Below, piece by piece: positions 34,248 to 46,769 of a stretch of 64,000 bases of DNA. The number at the start of each line of letters is the position of its first letter. Positions within the stretch are counted from its first letter, which is position 1. Source of the stretch: Pegea sp. RAD2-039 (taxonomy: Eukaryota; Chordata; Thaliacea; Salpida; Salpidae); assembly GCA_034620365.1 (NCBI GenBank), contig JAQGEQ010000255.1:372001-436000 (forward strand), given 5' to 3'. The translations under genes were made by a program, and so were the position numbers. The notes below the pieces were generated by a model that saw only the letters and a list, made by a program, of their open reading frames with translations, searched no databases and had not been told where the DNA came from.

Positions 34248-37124
34248 ATGAAAATTCGATTGTTACTTTTGCAATTTTTTGCTACAATATCTGTAGTCTA
34301 TCCATTCAATATTGAAATTCATTTCTCACCAAAATTGATTCAGCCAGCATCTTATGCAGAAGAAACAGTCTCAGAGTCTTTTAAAACTTATCCAAACGAA
34401 ACTACTCCAAGATATTTTGGTTACGACTTTCTTTACAATAACGAGTGAGTCATTTAATAGATGCTTTTGTAAAATAGATAACAAGTATAAACATCTCGTT
34501 TATATGTTGAAGTAAACTATTGGTTGGAGCACCAAAAAAGACACGAAAAAGTTCAGGAGAAGATGAATTAAAAGGTTTGTATTCAATTACTTACAAATGT
34601 TTGTAAATACTTTTCTTACTTGTTTAGACCTACAAATGTATTCACTCAGCAAACTTTGAATACTTGAAATTGTTCTTATTTTTTTATAAAACTTATCTTA
34701 ATTTGAAAATTTAAGTTTTTGATAAATTAAAAATAAAGTTGAAAGAAAACAAAAACAATGATGATTATAAAACTATCATAGAAAAATAAAAACAATGCAA
34801 CAATGGCTATTTTGATAAAAGTTTGTATTTCATCTGCCAGTTTGCTTATAAATTTCCATCAATAAAACGAATGAAAATATAATTTGTGCCTCTAAAAATA
34901 CTAAACAGTGCAGTCATAAAATAATCTATTTTAAAAATTATTCAATATATAAATAAAAAAATAAGTAAATAATAATAATAAATATTACTTCTTGAAAGCT
35001 TTATTAAGGAAAATCGAAAAAAGTGGTTACTAGTTTCTTCGTTTTATAGAAATTCATAGAAATGGACTATTATAAAAAGTGGTTTTTAATTTTTTGTGTT
35101 TAATTTTATATTCAGTGGTTGGTGGATTATTAGAATGTACAACAAACTTCAATATCGATAATTCTTCAAGTTGCAAATCCAAACTACCTGATTCAGTTGA
35201 AGGAGAAAACTTCGGATTGAATGTTATCAAGCCACAAGACAATCAGATGAAAGTAAACTTACTTTAATAGAAATTAAATCAGGAAAAAGAAAAATAATTT
35301 TACTCTATAACTATATCTTCCTAGATTTGTTCACCAACAACACCGATACTTTGTAGTCAATTTGATCTACTACCTGGAGTTTGTTTTAACAGCAACAATG
35401 ATGGAAAAACCTGGCAACAACAAGTTGATAAATCAATTTTCGGTGAGATTGTTTTCCAAAAAAGCTTATTTTTATAACATGCTTATTTTACAAACTTTTC
35501 AATTTAACATATCACGATTTTAAGCTTCCCAATATTTTAAGCAATAATATTAAATGATAAATTAAATATTAATACATTTAGTAAACAAAACTACTGACTG
35601 TATGCTCTACAAATCAACTTTGTCGTTAAAATCAGTTTATTTGCTTTTCTTTTAATAAAATCAATCTTTTAATTCAAGATGACTTTAGTTTAATCTTATT
35701 TCTAAATATTTGTACAGATTGTCCAAAAAGTGATCTGGACATAATGTTTGTATTGGATGGTTCTGGTTCTGTTGGAAAAGAAAACTTTACAATTGTGAAA
35801 AATTGGACAAAAGCCGTAATCTCACAATTTTATAAATTTGACAACAAATCTCAAATTGGAGTCGTACAATATTCTCATTACTTCCAAGAGTACACAAATA
35901 AGTTATTTTCTTAAACTTTTTTTTGATTTTGTTTATTTAGACACGATGACTACCAGCCCTACATGAAGACAGAAATAAAATTACAACAAATTTCTAACTT
36001 GACTAACTTCAATGTAAGTTTTTAAGTGATAAGAATTTTTTAAAGTCTTATAAATTATTTAAAATATTGTAAGTTCTAAATCAGAGTTATTCAACTCACA
36101 AAGTTTTATCTTTGTAGAAACGTTTAGATCGAATAAGGCTGCAAGGATATCAGACTTATACAGCTCATGCACTAAACAAAACAGTTGACGACTTTAAATC
36201 TTCATATAGATACAATTCTGTATCTACTAATAAAGTTCTCATTTTGCTGACTGATGGAAAGTAAGTAAAAAAATTTGAAAAAATCTTATCCAAAAATAAA
36301 ATCATCTTAAGATCAAATGATCGTAAAAAACTTCCTGTAGCATCTGACTATCTTAAATCACTTGGAATCACAACATTTGCAGTTGGAGTCGGTCAAGCAG
36401 ATGAGAAAGAACTTAAAGTTTGTTTATTTCGAAACCTCAATAAAAATAACTATGACTAAGACTCCTTTCTATTTTAGTAAACTTTCAAATTAAAATATAA
36501 TTAATATTTGGTTTTTTCAGATAGTTGCACAAAATGATATAAAGCGGATTTTTTATGTTTCTGATTTCAACAATTTGGAAACAATTATCGATCAGTTGAA
36601 AGAAGAAGTTATCTCATTAAGTCTTGAAGGTTCTTATTTGTTTGTTTACAATAAAAATATATCTGCTAAAAGAATCTACAGGAGAATCATCTTCTAATTT
36701 TAGCAAAATCTTATTCACTATCTTTGATAGCATTAGATTTATTCATGATAAGTGCATGAAGTTTAAACTAATTGTGACAGATGCATAGTTTTTTACTTCA
36801 ATTATTATTTCCCTGTAAAATGTTTAGGAAATATTAGAATGTGAAGTTTATTCAATCTTAATTAAATGAATTTTTATGAAAATAATCTTTTTTAAATAAT
36901 GAAAAGTACATAGCTGATTTTTTATTTATGTTTGGTTGTTATCTATCTATGGTACCAATGGTAAGGTCTGTAGATAAAATTTTCTATAGAAAATCTTTAA
37001 TTTTTTACTTTTCTTTATAGGAGACAACAAAACTTCATCTTCAAGTTTGAAAACAGAATTTTCTCAACTTGGAATCTCATCAACAACATCAAAAGTATTT
37101 TTATTTTTCAAATCTAGTTTATAG
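34248..37124 (+). CDS. Secreted integrin-alpha-like I-domain protein, copy 4
   Basis: Ten exons: about 34248-34446, 34516-34576, 35106-35250, 35325-35442, 35719-35893, 35941-36013, 36119-36260, 36312-36419, 36520-36629 and 37021-37124. Product about 406 residues: signal peptide (MKIRLLLLQFFATISVVYP), mature FNIE, blade 1 (YFGYDFLYNN and KLLVGAPKK), the cysteine pattern of integrin blade 2 (LLECTT, SSCKS, ICSPTTPILC, LPGVCF), and an I domain at residues about 172-372. Its metal site is complete: D185, S187, S189 (DGSGS), T266 (QTYTA) and D299 (LLTDG). After the I domain it reads SLEGDNKTSSSSLKTEFSQ and LGISSTTSK, as in alpha-M/alpha-X integrins, then nine residues and TAG. It has one more intron inside the I domain than copies 1-3. 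AG lies 10 bases before the ATG. Confidence 0.85.
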
Positions 37125-40120
37125 TTGTAAGATGAAATAGTTTGTAAATGTGTGAGTGTGTAAGAGTGTTTGTGACTTGAATATGTCGAAGAAGATAACC
37201 GGATGTTGACTTCATCTTCTACATCTTTCGAATAAGTTTGGTAAACTTTTTTTACAAAGTTGTATGCTTTATCATTATTAATATTTATATTTATTATTTT
37301 TATTTATTAATTATATTATAAGAAGTACAAAGTATTTCTTGAAACTTATCAAAGCTTGGCAATTGTTAAAAACTGTTTTTGAAATTAAGTTTATAATGAT
37401 TTAACTTTTTATAAACTGCAATCACATAAACTTACTAAAGAAGTAAGTCCAAAGAAACAGATTAATTAATTAAGTTAATGTCTCTACTTCTAAATCTCCA
37501 TCACTTAAGAATGTTGATAACAGATTCTTTTTAGGTTTCAAATTTTTTTGAGAAACTTTCTAAAATTAAATGAAGTACCAAACTTTTGAAAATAAATATT
37601 TTGTCTGTTATTTTAAAAGAAATTAATTTTGTTATTGTAAAATACATGAAAAGTTGAACTGATATCTTAAATCAAATATTTTTAACTTTTCAAAATGTTT
37701 CAAAGTATAAATTATTATTTTCAACCGAGAGCTCTTTAAGAAAGTAAAAACTTGCAGATAAACTTTTTTAACGTGAAACTGTTTAATACAAAAATTAAGT
37801 ATTGGATCTAATTTGAATTAATATTTTACTGATTATTCATATTTGAAATCTTATAGTTAAAATAATAGAGGATGTAAAAAAATTATTCTTGAAATAATAA
37901 AAATATTTTAACTCTTATTCGTCTTTAATTGATAAAGATTAGAAGAGTCCTTTAGGTGATTACCAAAAATTGGATGGATTAATCTTGAGTTCAATTCTTA
38001 AGTTTTTAAAGCTCTTTTAATGTTTTTAAGATACTTCTCTTTAATTATTATGTATTTACCATATTTTAAGTTTGTGCTATCGATAACTCTTAATATTATT
38101 TATATTCTCTTTATAATGAACTCAATTCTAATAATTCTTTTGAATATTTGAGTAAGTTAATTATTTCTATTTCTAGTTTTAAATTTCGTGTAATTATCTA
38201 AACTTAAATAAAGAATATTTTTGGAAAAAATTTACTCAAAGCTTATTGAGATATTAGTATTATTTGAAGCGTTTCAAAAATAAACCAATAATATAAAAAT
38301 TACAAAATGAGTTTAATAGATTACAATAAATTGTTTTCTTTATATAGATGGCGCTATTAGGTCTAAACTAAATTAATAATAATTTTTATATATTCATTTG
38401 TTAGCAAAGTTCGAATTTAAAACTTACTTTGGCTTTATAACTATTTTTTAAAGATTTTTTTTTTACTTTTGAAACTTTGCTTTCACTAAAAGAGTCTGTC
38501 TCTTATAATATTATCGATTCATAAATTGATGCGAATAACTTAAAGAAGTAAAATTTTTGAGAATATAGGTAAAAAAAGCAATTATTTAAAGACAGATATT
38601 ATAAATAAAGATTGAGCTATCAGTATATCTTAATAAAATTTGAATCTTGTTTTAGCTTATATAAAATTCTCAAAACTAAAACTAACTAAGTCATGATCAG
38701 ATTTAAACTAATTAAAATTCGAATAAAAATTAGTTTAAAAATGGTTTACCAAACAATAAATTATTTTTATAAAATAAAGTTTGTAATATTTGCTACAAAC
38801 AGCTTGGTGGTCTTTCTTGCTTGAAAACTATCTGATATACAGCTTATTACATATATACAGCCTATTAAGATTTACAACTTCCATTTCCGATTAAAATATT
38901 AAAAATAAAATAATTTAAGTTAAGAAAACAGAAAAAAAACTACTTGGAAATTATGTTATATAAATTACAAAAAAGTTAAAAAATCATGAGAAAAAGTATA
39001 AGCATTTTTATTTATAAATTTATGATAAACATCATTTAAACACATGATTTGATAAAATGCTCTGAAACGGGAGTAACTACAGATACTGCCGACTTTTTAT
39101 ACGTTGATTTATTTTCTGAAGCTAAAAATTTTGTACTTTTTACTGAAGGTTATCTAATTAATGAAGATACTTGAGTTGCTGTATTTAGAAATATAAACTC
39201 AACTTGGAGCATTAAACTAGTTATAAGTTTACTTTTATCACTGGTTCTAATTTGATATTTTAATTTTCCAAACAAAGTTGTTCATCACATGATGTTCTGA
39301 ATTCTCGATTTTCTGCGCACTTTTTATTCTTCACAATAAGATTAAATTTATCTGTAGATGATTCGTGGACATAGGGTTGTCTAATGATGGCTTGTAATAG
39401 TTTTTAAAGTCAACCATTTGAGAGTCACTCATCATAGATTGTCGAAGAGGTAGAAGATGAGAGATGATGTGTACCAACGACATAGAAAACTTATATACAA
39501 ATGCTATCATCACTGTCCTTTTCTCAAATATTCAGAAAAACTATTGAGAAAGTCAAAATTTCGACATATTTATACCACAACAAGAGTAGTTTAAAGCTAT
39601 TCTTATTTTATCAGATGCTTCCTTTCAATATAATCTTCGACTTCTATAAAAAATTTAACCAGATTTTGAGATTTTTTCTTTTTCTATGTGCTACATTTTC
39701 ACTCATTAAAAGATTGAAGTTATTCTTCGATGTATAACAGTTAGTTTTTGTTCTATCTAACTAAACGCTTCATCACAACATTGCAATGGTAATAGATAAA
39801 TATGTTGTATTGTACTTCCTGAAAAATAAAATATTTAGAGGAATGATTTTTTAAAAACTTTTGTTACCAAAAGCTTTCTGTTTTTTCAACTATTGCAAAA
39901 AAATTCCTCTGTTTTGATGAGTTTCAACAATTTCAATTCTTTTGTAAATCTTTAGCTACAGATCAAAATAACAAAGATGATTAAATGTCAATTAAAAGGG
40001 AAATAACTGATAAAACTCACGTGTAGAAGATGAAGTCAACATCCGGTTATCTTCTTCGATATCTTCAAGTCACAAACACTCTTACACACTCACACATTTA
40101 CAAACTATTTCATCTTACAA
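37125..40120. other. Spacer between the inverted gene copies
   Basis: No supported gene. Short frames at 39331-39513 (minus) and 39501-39737 (plus) have no family. On the minus strand a stretch after TTTTATTTTTCAG near 39822 is open for about 20 codons and could be a terminal exon if copy 5 is spliced past its apparent stop (donor GTGAGT at about 40018). Confidence 0.35.
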
Positions 40121-43100
40121 CTATAAACTAGGTTTGAAAAATAAAAATACTTTTGATGTTGTTGATGAGATTCCAAGTTGAGAAAATTCTGTTCCCAAAC
40201 TTGAAGATGAAGTTTTGCTGTTTCCTATAAAAGTAAAAAAAAAATGGTATTTGATTTGATCTATTTATTACAATTAACGCGAAGGAGGGTGCCTGATTAG
40301 AGTACCTCTCGCTAACTCACATTCTCACATTCTCACAAATATAATTATTATTTATAATTAAAATAAAAATATAAAAAATGTAGATGCAAAACATAGCATT
40401 TACGTAGTACTCATACAGTACTTATTTATCTATTTATCTATTTATCTATTTATCTATTTATCTATTTATATATTTATCTATTTATCTATTTATCTATTTA
40501 TCTATTTATCTATTTATCTATTTATCTATTTATCTATTTATCTATTTATCTATTTATCTATTTATCTATTTATCTATTTATCTATTTATCTATTTATCTA
40601 TTTATCTATTATTCTATTTATCTATTTATCTATTTATCTATTTATCTATTTATCTATTTATCTATTTATCTATTTATCTATTTATCTATTTATCTATTTA
40701 TCTATTTATCTATTTATCTATTTATCTATTTATCTATTTATCTATTTATCTATTTATCTATTTATCTATTTATCTATTTATCTATTTATCTATTTTTCTG
40801 TTATAGATTTATCTATAGACATATAGATATATAGATATACACTTTCTTATTTTTTATTAAAATATTCAACGTAAAAACTAAACGTTAAAATTATTTGTCT
40901 AACTAGATAATTTTTGGAGCTATATATTTAAACTTTCTGTAAGGTATCAAATATCTAAATAACAGGTTTTGTTTAAAAATACAAAATCTCAGAATAACAA
41001 AGAAATTTTGTCAGCTATGTGTTTTATTATTTATAAAGAATAATAAAAAAAATTCATTTAATTAAGATTGAATAAACTTCACATTCTAATATTTCCTAAA
41101 CATTTTACAGGGAAATAATAGTTGAAGTAAAATACTATGCATCTGTCACAATTAGTTTAAATTTCATGTACTTATCATGAATAAATCTAATGCTATCAAA
41201 GATAGTGAATAAGATTTTGCTAAAATTAGAAGATGACTCTCTTATAGATTCTTTTAGCAGACATATTTTTATTGTAAACAATCAAATAACAACCTTCAAG
41301 ACTTAATGAGATAACTTCATCTTTTAACTGATCAATAATTGTTTCCAAATTGTTGAAATCAGAAACATAAAAAATCCGCTTTATATCATTTTGTGCAACT
41401 ATCTGAAAAAATCAAATATTAATTATATTTTAATTTGAAAGTTTACTAAAATAGAAAGGAGTCTTAGTCATAGTTATTTTTATTGAGGTTTCGAAGTAAA
41501 CAAACTTTAAGTTCTTTCTCATCCGCTTCACCGACTCCAACTGCAAATGTTGTGATTCCAAGTGATTTAAGATAGTCAGATGTTACAGGAAGTTTTTTAC
41601 GATCATTTGATCTTAAGATGATTTTATTTTAGGATAAGATTTTTTCACAATTCTTTACTTACTGTCCATCAGTCAGCAAAATGAGAACTTTATTAGTAGA
41701 TACAGAATTGTATCTATATGAAGATTTAAAGTCTTCAACTGTTTTATTTAGTGCATGAGCTGTAAAAGTCTGGTATCTTTGCAGCTTTATTCGATCTAAA
41801 CGTTTCTACAAAGATAAAACTTTGTGAGTTGAATAACACTGATTTGGAACTTACAATATTTTAAATAAATTATAAGACTTTAAAAAATTCTTATCACTTA
41901 AAAACTTACATTGAACTTAGTCAAGTTAGAAATTTGTTGTAATTTTATTTCTGTCTTCATGAAAGGCTGGTTGCTTTCGTTCCTTAATTATTAAAACTGT
42001 AAATAAATGTTTTATAGAACTTTATATCACCTTGGAGCTTTGTAATAATGAGAATATTGTACGACTCCAATTTGAGATTTGTTGTCAAATTTATAAAATT
42101 GTGAGATTACGGCTTTTGTCCAATTTTTCACAATTATAAAGTTTTCTTTTCCAACAGAACCAGAACCATCCAATACAAACATTATGTCCAGATCACTTTT
42201 TGGACAATCTGTACAAATATTTAGAAATAAGATTAAACTAAAGTCATCTTGAATTAAAAGATTGATTTTATTAAAAGAAAAGCAAATAAACTAATTTTAA
42301 CGACAAAGTTGATTTGTAGAGCATACAGTCAGTAGTTTTGTTTACTAAATGTATTAATATTTAATTTATCATTTAATATTTTTGCTTAAAATATTGGGAA
42401 GCTTAAAATCGTGATATGTTAAATTGAAAAGTTTGTAAAATAAGCATATTATAAAAATAAGCTTTTTTGGAAAACAATCTCACCGAAAATTGATTTATCA
42501 ACTTGTTGTTGCCAGGTTTTTCCATCATTGTTGCTGTTAAAACAAACTCCAGGTAGTAGATCAAATTGACTACAAAGTATCGGTGTTGTTGGTGAACAAA
42601 TCTAGGAAGATATAGTTATAGAGTAAAATTATTTTTCTTTTTCCTGATTTAATTTCTATTAAAGGAAGTTTACTTTCATCTGATTGTCTTGTGGCTTGAT
42701 AACATTCAATCCGAAGTTTTCTCCTTCAACTGAATCAGGTAGTTTGGATTTGCAACTTGAAGAATTATCGATATTGAAGTTTGTTGTACATTCTAATAAT
42801 CCACCAACCACTTTATAAAATTAAATAGTATATTGTTGAGTTTACCAACAGCTCATGTTTTTATAATTTATTTTTCATTTTGAAATAAGTAAAGTTAAGT
42901 AATTCAAATAAACTAGTTTTGAGCAAGAAACCGTTCTAGCAAAATCGCTTTATTAAAAATCACAATCAACATCTTACATCAACAGCTCAACCAACCAAAA
43001 GTTTTGTAAAAACTTTATGATTTAAATACAACAATTTAAATTCCAACTTTTATAACCTCAGCTAACTATCTTTTCATGAATGAACACTAATTGTAATCAA

Positions 43101-43660
43101 AACTTACTTCTAAAGGTTAATACTTAAAGTTAATAATTAAAGAATTGGTTCGAAGGAAATTCTTCCAGTTTTTGAATTTTTGTATCACATTTTGTGAAAA
43201 AGATTTATTATTTAAGTTAATAGCGCATTATTTAGAGAATTTGTTGCTAATCAGAAAAATGTTTAAGTAAAAAACATTTGTTTAATAAAAACTTTAGTAA
43301 AGTTAAACGATAATATTTAATTTTCGAACAAACCTTTTAATTCATCTTCACCTGAACTTTTTCGTGTCTTTTTTGGTGCTCCAACCAATAGTTTACTTTA
43401 ACATATAAACAAGATATTTATACTTGTTATCTATTTTACAAAAGCATCTATTAAATAACTCACTCGTTATTGTAAAGAAAGTCGTAACCAAAATATCTTG
43501 GAGTAGTTTCGTTTGGATAAGTTTTAAAAGACTCTGAGATTGTTTCTTCCGTATAAGATGCTGGCTGAATCAATTTTGGTGAGAAACGACTTTCAATATT
43601 GAATGGATAGACTACAGATATTGTTGCAAAAAATTGCAAAAGTAACAATCGAATTTTCAT
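40121..43660 (-). CDS. Secreted integrin-alpha-like I-domain protein, copy 5
   Basis: Ten exons in mirror image to copy 4, with which it shares most exon and much intron sequence. Signal peptide MKIRLLLLQFFATISVVYP, mature FNIE, blade 1 (YFGYDFLYNN, LLVGAPKK), DGSGSVGKENF, QTFTAHAL, LLTDG, then TEFSQLGISSTTSK and VFLFFKPSL before TAG. All metal-site residues are present. One I-domain exon differs (FMKTE preceded by NESNQP, and QYSHYYKAP) so the two are not simply identical arms. The last intron is about 1 kb because a LINE/SINE 3' fragment and an octamer satellite sit inside it. AG lies 10 bases before the ATG, in the same TCAGCAATTATAAG context as copy 4. Confidence 0.85.
40262..40345 (-). 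mobile_element. Short LINE/SINE 3'-end copy
   Basis: It contains the family hairpin (plus-strand GCGAAGGAGGGTGCC ... CACCTCTCGC-type sequence) and the adjoining CTCACATTCTCAC segment, and an A/T-rich tail on its left. Only the terminal part is present. It lies in the last intron of copy 5 and is absent from copy 4. Confidence 0.75.
40425..40797. repeat. (TTTATCTA)n octamer satellite
   Basis: About 46 head-to-tail copies of an eight-base unit, nearly perfect, with isolated changes near 40465 and 40608. It begins about 80 bases from the retroelement fragment and may have grown from its tail or flank. It lies inside the last intron of copy 5. Confidence 0.97.
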
Positions 43661-44260
43661 CTTATAATTGCTGACAAAATTTATAAAACTATATCAACTT
43701 AAGTCTATCTAATCAAAAATCTTTTACTTCTTGTTGTAACTGGAACAAACTATTGTTAAATAATTTAACAATTTTTAATGCCTAATGAGAAGTTTTTATC
43801 TAAAGACTTCATACAGCATAAAACCTGAAGATAAAGTATTTGATATAAATAAACCTAATGATTGAATCATTAATAATTAAAAACTTTTAGTTAATTTTAG
43901 ATTATTATAAACTAATTTTTTCAGAAAACTTTGAAAATATTGTGTTTATCTCACAATAAATAGCTCAACAGGCTTTACTAACTAAAACCAAAACGTCTAA
44001 AAATGTCATTTTATAGTTGATTTTTAACATTTAAATCAAAAACATGAAATGAATCATTTAAACTGGAATGATTGTAAAAGAACCTTTAAAATGAGCGTTT
44101 GCTGAAGTTTGCAAAAGTTATAGTTAAAGATAAATCCATCTACTGATGCTAGCACCTCAGTTTCATTCTAATTAAAAGTCGACTAAATAAATATTTTCTT
44201 TCACGCTCTTACGCATTACGATTCTTTATATTCATTTAACATTTATTATTATAAATAAAT
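43661..44260. other. 5' flank of copy 5
   Basis: A+T-rich, no gene or RNA recognised. Similarity to the 5' flank of copy 4 ends within about 30 bases of the ATG. Confidence 0.4.
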
Positions 44261-44261
44261 A

Positions 44262-44345
44262 TATATAATTATTATATATGCGAAGGAGGATGCCAGAAAA
44301 GAGTACCTCTCGCTAACGCAGTCTCACAAATTTGTTCTCCCATAA
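44262..44345 (-). mobile_element. Short LINE/SINE 3'-end copy
   Basis: Hairpin sequence GCGAAGGAGGATGCC ... GTACCTCTCGC with an AT tail on its left (ATATATAATT). Same orientation as the other copies. Confidence 0.75.
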
Positions 44346-45597
44346 AAGTATTCTTTATAGATACAACTTAAACCAGTGGAAAAAGTTCTTAATATTTGAT
44401 TCAATAATTGCTAAAATCTAACCTTGTAGCAAATAATTAACAGGAAAACTTATTTGAAATGAAGTTTGATTATTTTTACATATCAAAACATAATGTCAGT
44501 TTTTTGATGAAATCTTTTTTAAAATAATATGATTTGAAAAATAGTAATTTTTGTCAAGTATTTTTTATTTTGAATAACTTTCAGAAATCAGTGTCAAATT
44601 TAGCTATAAGTTTGTCAGATTATCACGTTTTTACTGAGTCACTGTTATAAATTCAATGTTTTAAAAAGTCGTGATATTAGAAAAACCATGAAAAATTTCC
44701 AACCTTTTTTTGACAGTTTTATTTTGAACAAGCTTTTAGTTTAAAGAAAAATAAATTCAAAATATATATTTTAAAAACTTTATTCATTTTTATAAAATTA
44801 AAAATAACTCTTTTTAAATAACATGATCAGAAAAATGATTTATTAAAAACCAAAGAGGACATAAAAAGTTTAATAAACAACTGAATCAAAACGGATAAAC
44901 TGAATTTATAAACGTAATTAAAAATCGAATTTGACTGAATAAATTTAAAAAGGAATTTTTATATAAATACATTCAACTAATATTTTGTCTTAAAATAGTA
45001 ATTAAAAACTACCAGAAAATTAAATGTGAACTTTTCAAATAAAAAAAGTCCCGAATAAATCTACGATTTATCTCTTACTAACAAAGCTCTTATGTTGTAA
45101 CTAATAGAATACAAGTTAAAAATCGAAATTAAACCTTTTATCATAACTTATTAATCTCAAAATTAAAAAAATATTAAAACACAGAACCATAAACAACTTT
45201 GTATGACGTTAAATTATCGAAAATATTTTAGAATTACAAAATTTGTGGCTAAAGTGAACTCGAAAGTTGAACTAGATCAATTTTTGAGATCCAATTTATG
45301 CTTCTATATAAACCATATAAACTGAATTTATGAAATTTATAAGATGTTTAATTCTTCTGATATTTGATTCAGAGTATACTTTGAAATTAAAATTTTCTTT
45401 GTGAGCATTTTAAAATATTAGCTCTGACATTTTCTTAATAGAATTTACTGATAATGGAAACTTTACAAATAAGTTGTTACAAAACAAATTATTTTAGTTC
45501 TTTAAAATATCATTAGAAAACCATAACTGCATCTAACATAAAAACAATTTGGTTTTATAACAGTCTGACATTATTATAAGTCTTTATAAGGATACAC

Positions 45598-45722
45598 GCA
45601 GAAGCTTATCGATTTGAACTTAAGTTCATTTAAGTACTAATTGTGCGGTATAAAAAAAATTTGCTCTGATTAACGCACCAGTTGATATGGACTTATTAAG
45701 ATGTAATGTGTGTCGTCTGTTA
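45598..45722 (-). mobile_element. Partial LINE ORF fragment
   Basis: Resembles the 5' part of the LINE copy at 46.15-46.6 kb, sharing the stretch ATTAACGCACCAGTTGATATG and neighbouring sequence. On the minus strand it encodes LHLNKSISTGALIRANFF. It lacks the rest of the element. Confidence 0.65.
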
Positions 45723-46144
45723 CATATATCTTATAGTCTATTTTCGAAAAAAACGCGCATAAAGTAAAACTTGTAATAATTTATAAATTATAGTAACAAA
45801 GATAAATTAGCTTTCATTTTGAAGTTTAAAACCAAATATACTTATTGTAAAAAGTTTGTTTATTAAGAAGTTTAATTAAGAATTGTTATTATCTCAAGTT
45901 TGATTACTTATTGTAGATTATCAACATTAGTTTATATTTTATTTATAAAAGTTTATCTAATCGCTCAAAATAGTTTCAACTGTTTTTATTAATTCTATTT
46001 ATTTAAAATTAAACAGTAAACCCCAATAAACAAAAAATATATTTTACTTGTACGATGATACTGAAAACGAGATATGAATTAATGAATAAATTAGAAATAC
46101 TATATTAAAGTTTAATTTTAATCATTTTATTGCAGTTATAGATT

Positions 46145-46600
46145 TCATTTATTTTTATTCATTTATTACAATAAAAGCGAAGGAGGCTGCATGAAGAGAG
46201 CACTTCTCGCTAACACACGTTCTCACAAATAATACCAATTAAGTTAGAAATATAGAAAGAAAAAGATGTAACACATAGCATTTCAAAAGTTCTCAAAACA
46301 TATAACAGTAGACAATTACATAGAATTATAATAATATTAAAAAAAGAAAAAATCACAGTTTAGAAATGGTAGTGTTGGCAATGTTATAACGGTTCAACTT
46401 CTGCTTGAACAACGCAAGTGATTCTGACATGACAGTGTCTGATGGTAGCTGGTTCCATGCACTAATTGTGCCGTATAAGAAACAATTTGTTCTGATTAAC
46501 GCACCAGTTGATATGAGCTTATTAAGATGTAATGTGTGTCATCTGAGTTGATATAACTTGAGGGAAGAACTTATCGAAAAGAAATCATCAAACTGAAGGT
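46145..46600 (-). mobile_element. Non-LTR retrotransposon 3' end with ORF C-terminus
   Basis: On the minus strand an open stretch (about 46535-46353) reads LHLNKLISTGALIRTNCFLY, then GTISAWNQLPSDTVMSESL and FKQKLNRYNI before TGA. The W-N-x-L-P ... SL..FK..L pattern is the usual extreme C-terminus of reverse-transcriptase ORFs in CR1/L2/RTE-type LINEs. A 3' UTR of about 140 bases, the family hairpin (46211-46177) and an A/T-rich tail follow. An in-frame stop just upstream shows decay or truncation. Confidence 0.82.
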
Positions 46601-46769
46601 CAATTAAATTGTCGATAATTTAAAAATAAGAATTAATTCGTATTTAATCCGTCGAATTTATAAGGTATCTAAAGTGAAAAAGCTAAGACGATGTTTATTA
46701 CTATCATATTTAATATTAAGTTTTCTGCATACCAATCTCGTAAATGTTGCCTGAGCAGATTCGGTTTTT

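Noticed and set aside
35054..35242. Minus-strand frame in copy 4
   Set aside because: It is antisense to exon 3, which joins in phase with its neighbours on the plus strand.
39331..39737. Two short overlapping frames between copies 4 and 5
   Set aside because: No family resemblance, no convincing splice or start context; left as spacer.
40425..40797. CRISPR-like array
   Set aside because: The unit is a perfect eight-base tandem repeat without unique spacers, inside an animal intron.
15651..43660. Matrilin, collagen or complement-type VWA proteins
   Set aside because: The N-terminal FG-GAP blade with VGAP/IGAP, the blade-2 cysteine pattern and the post-domain SQ.GIS sequence point to integrin alpha, not to these families.
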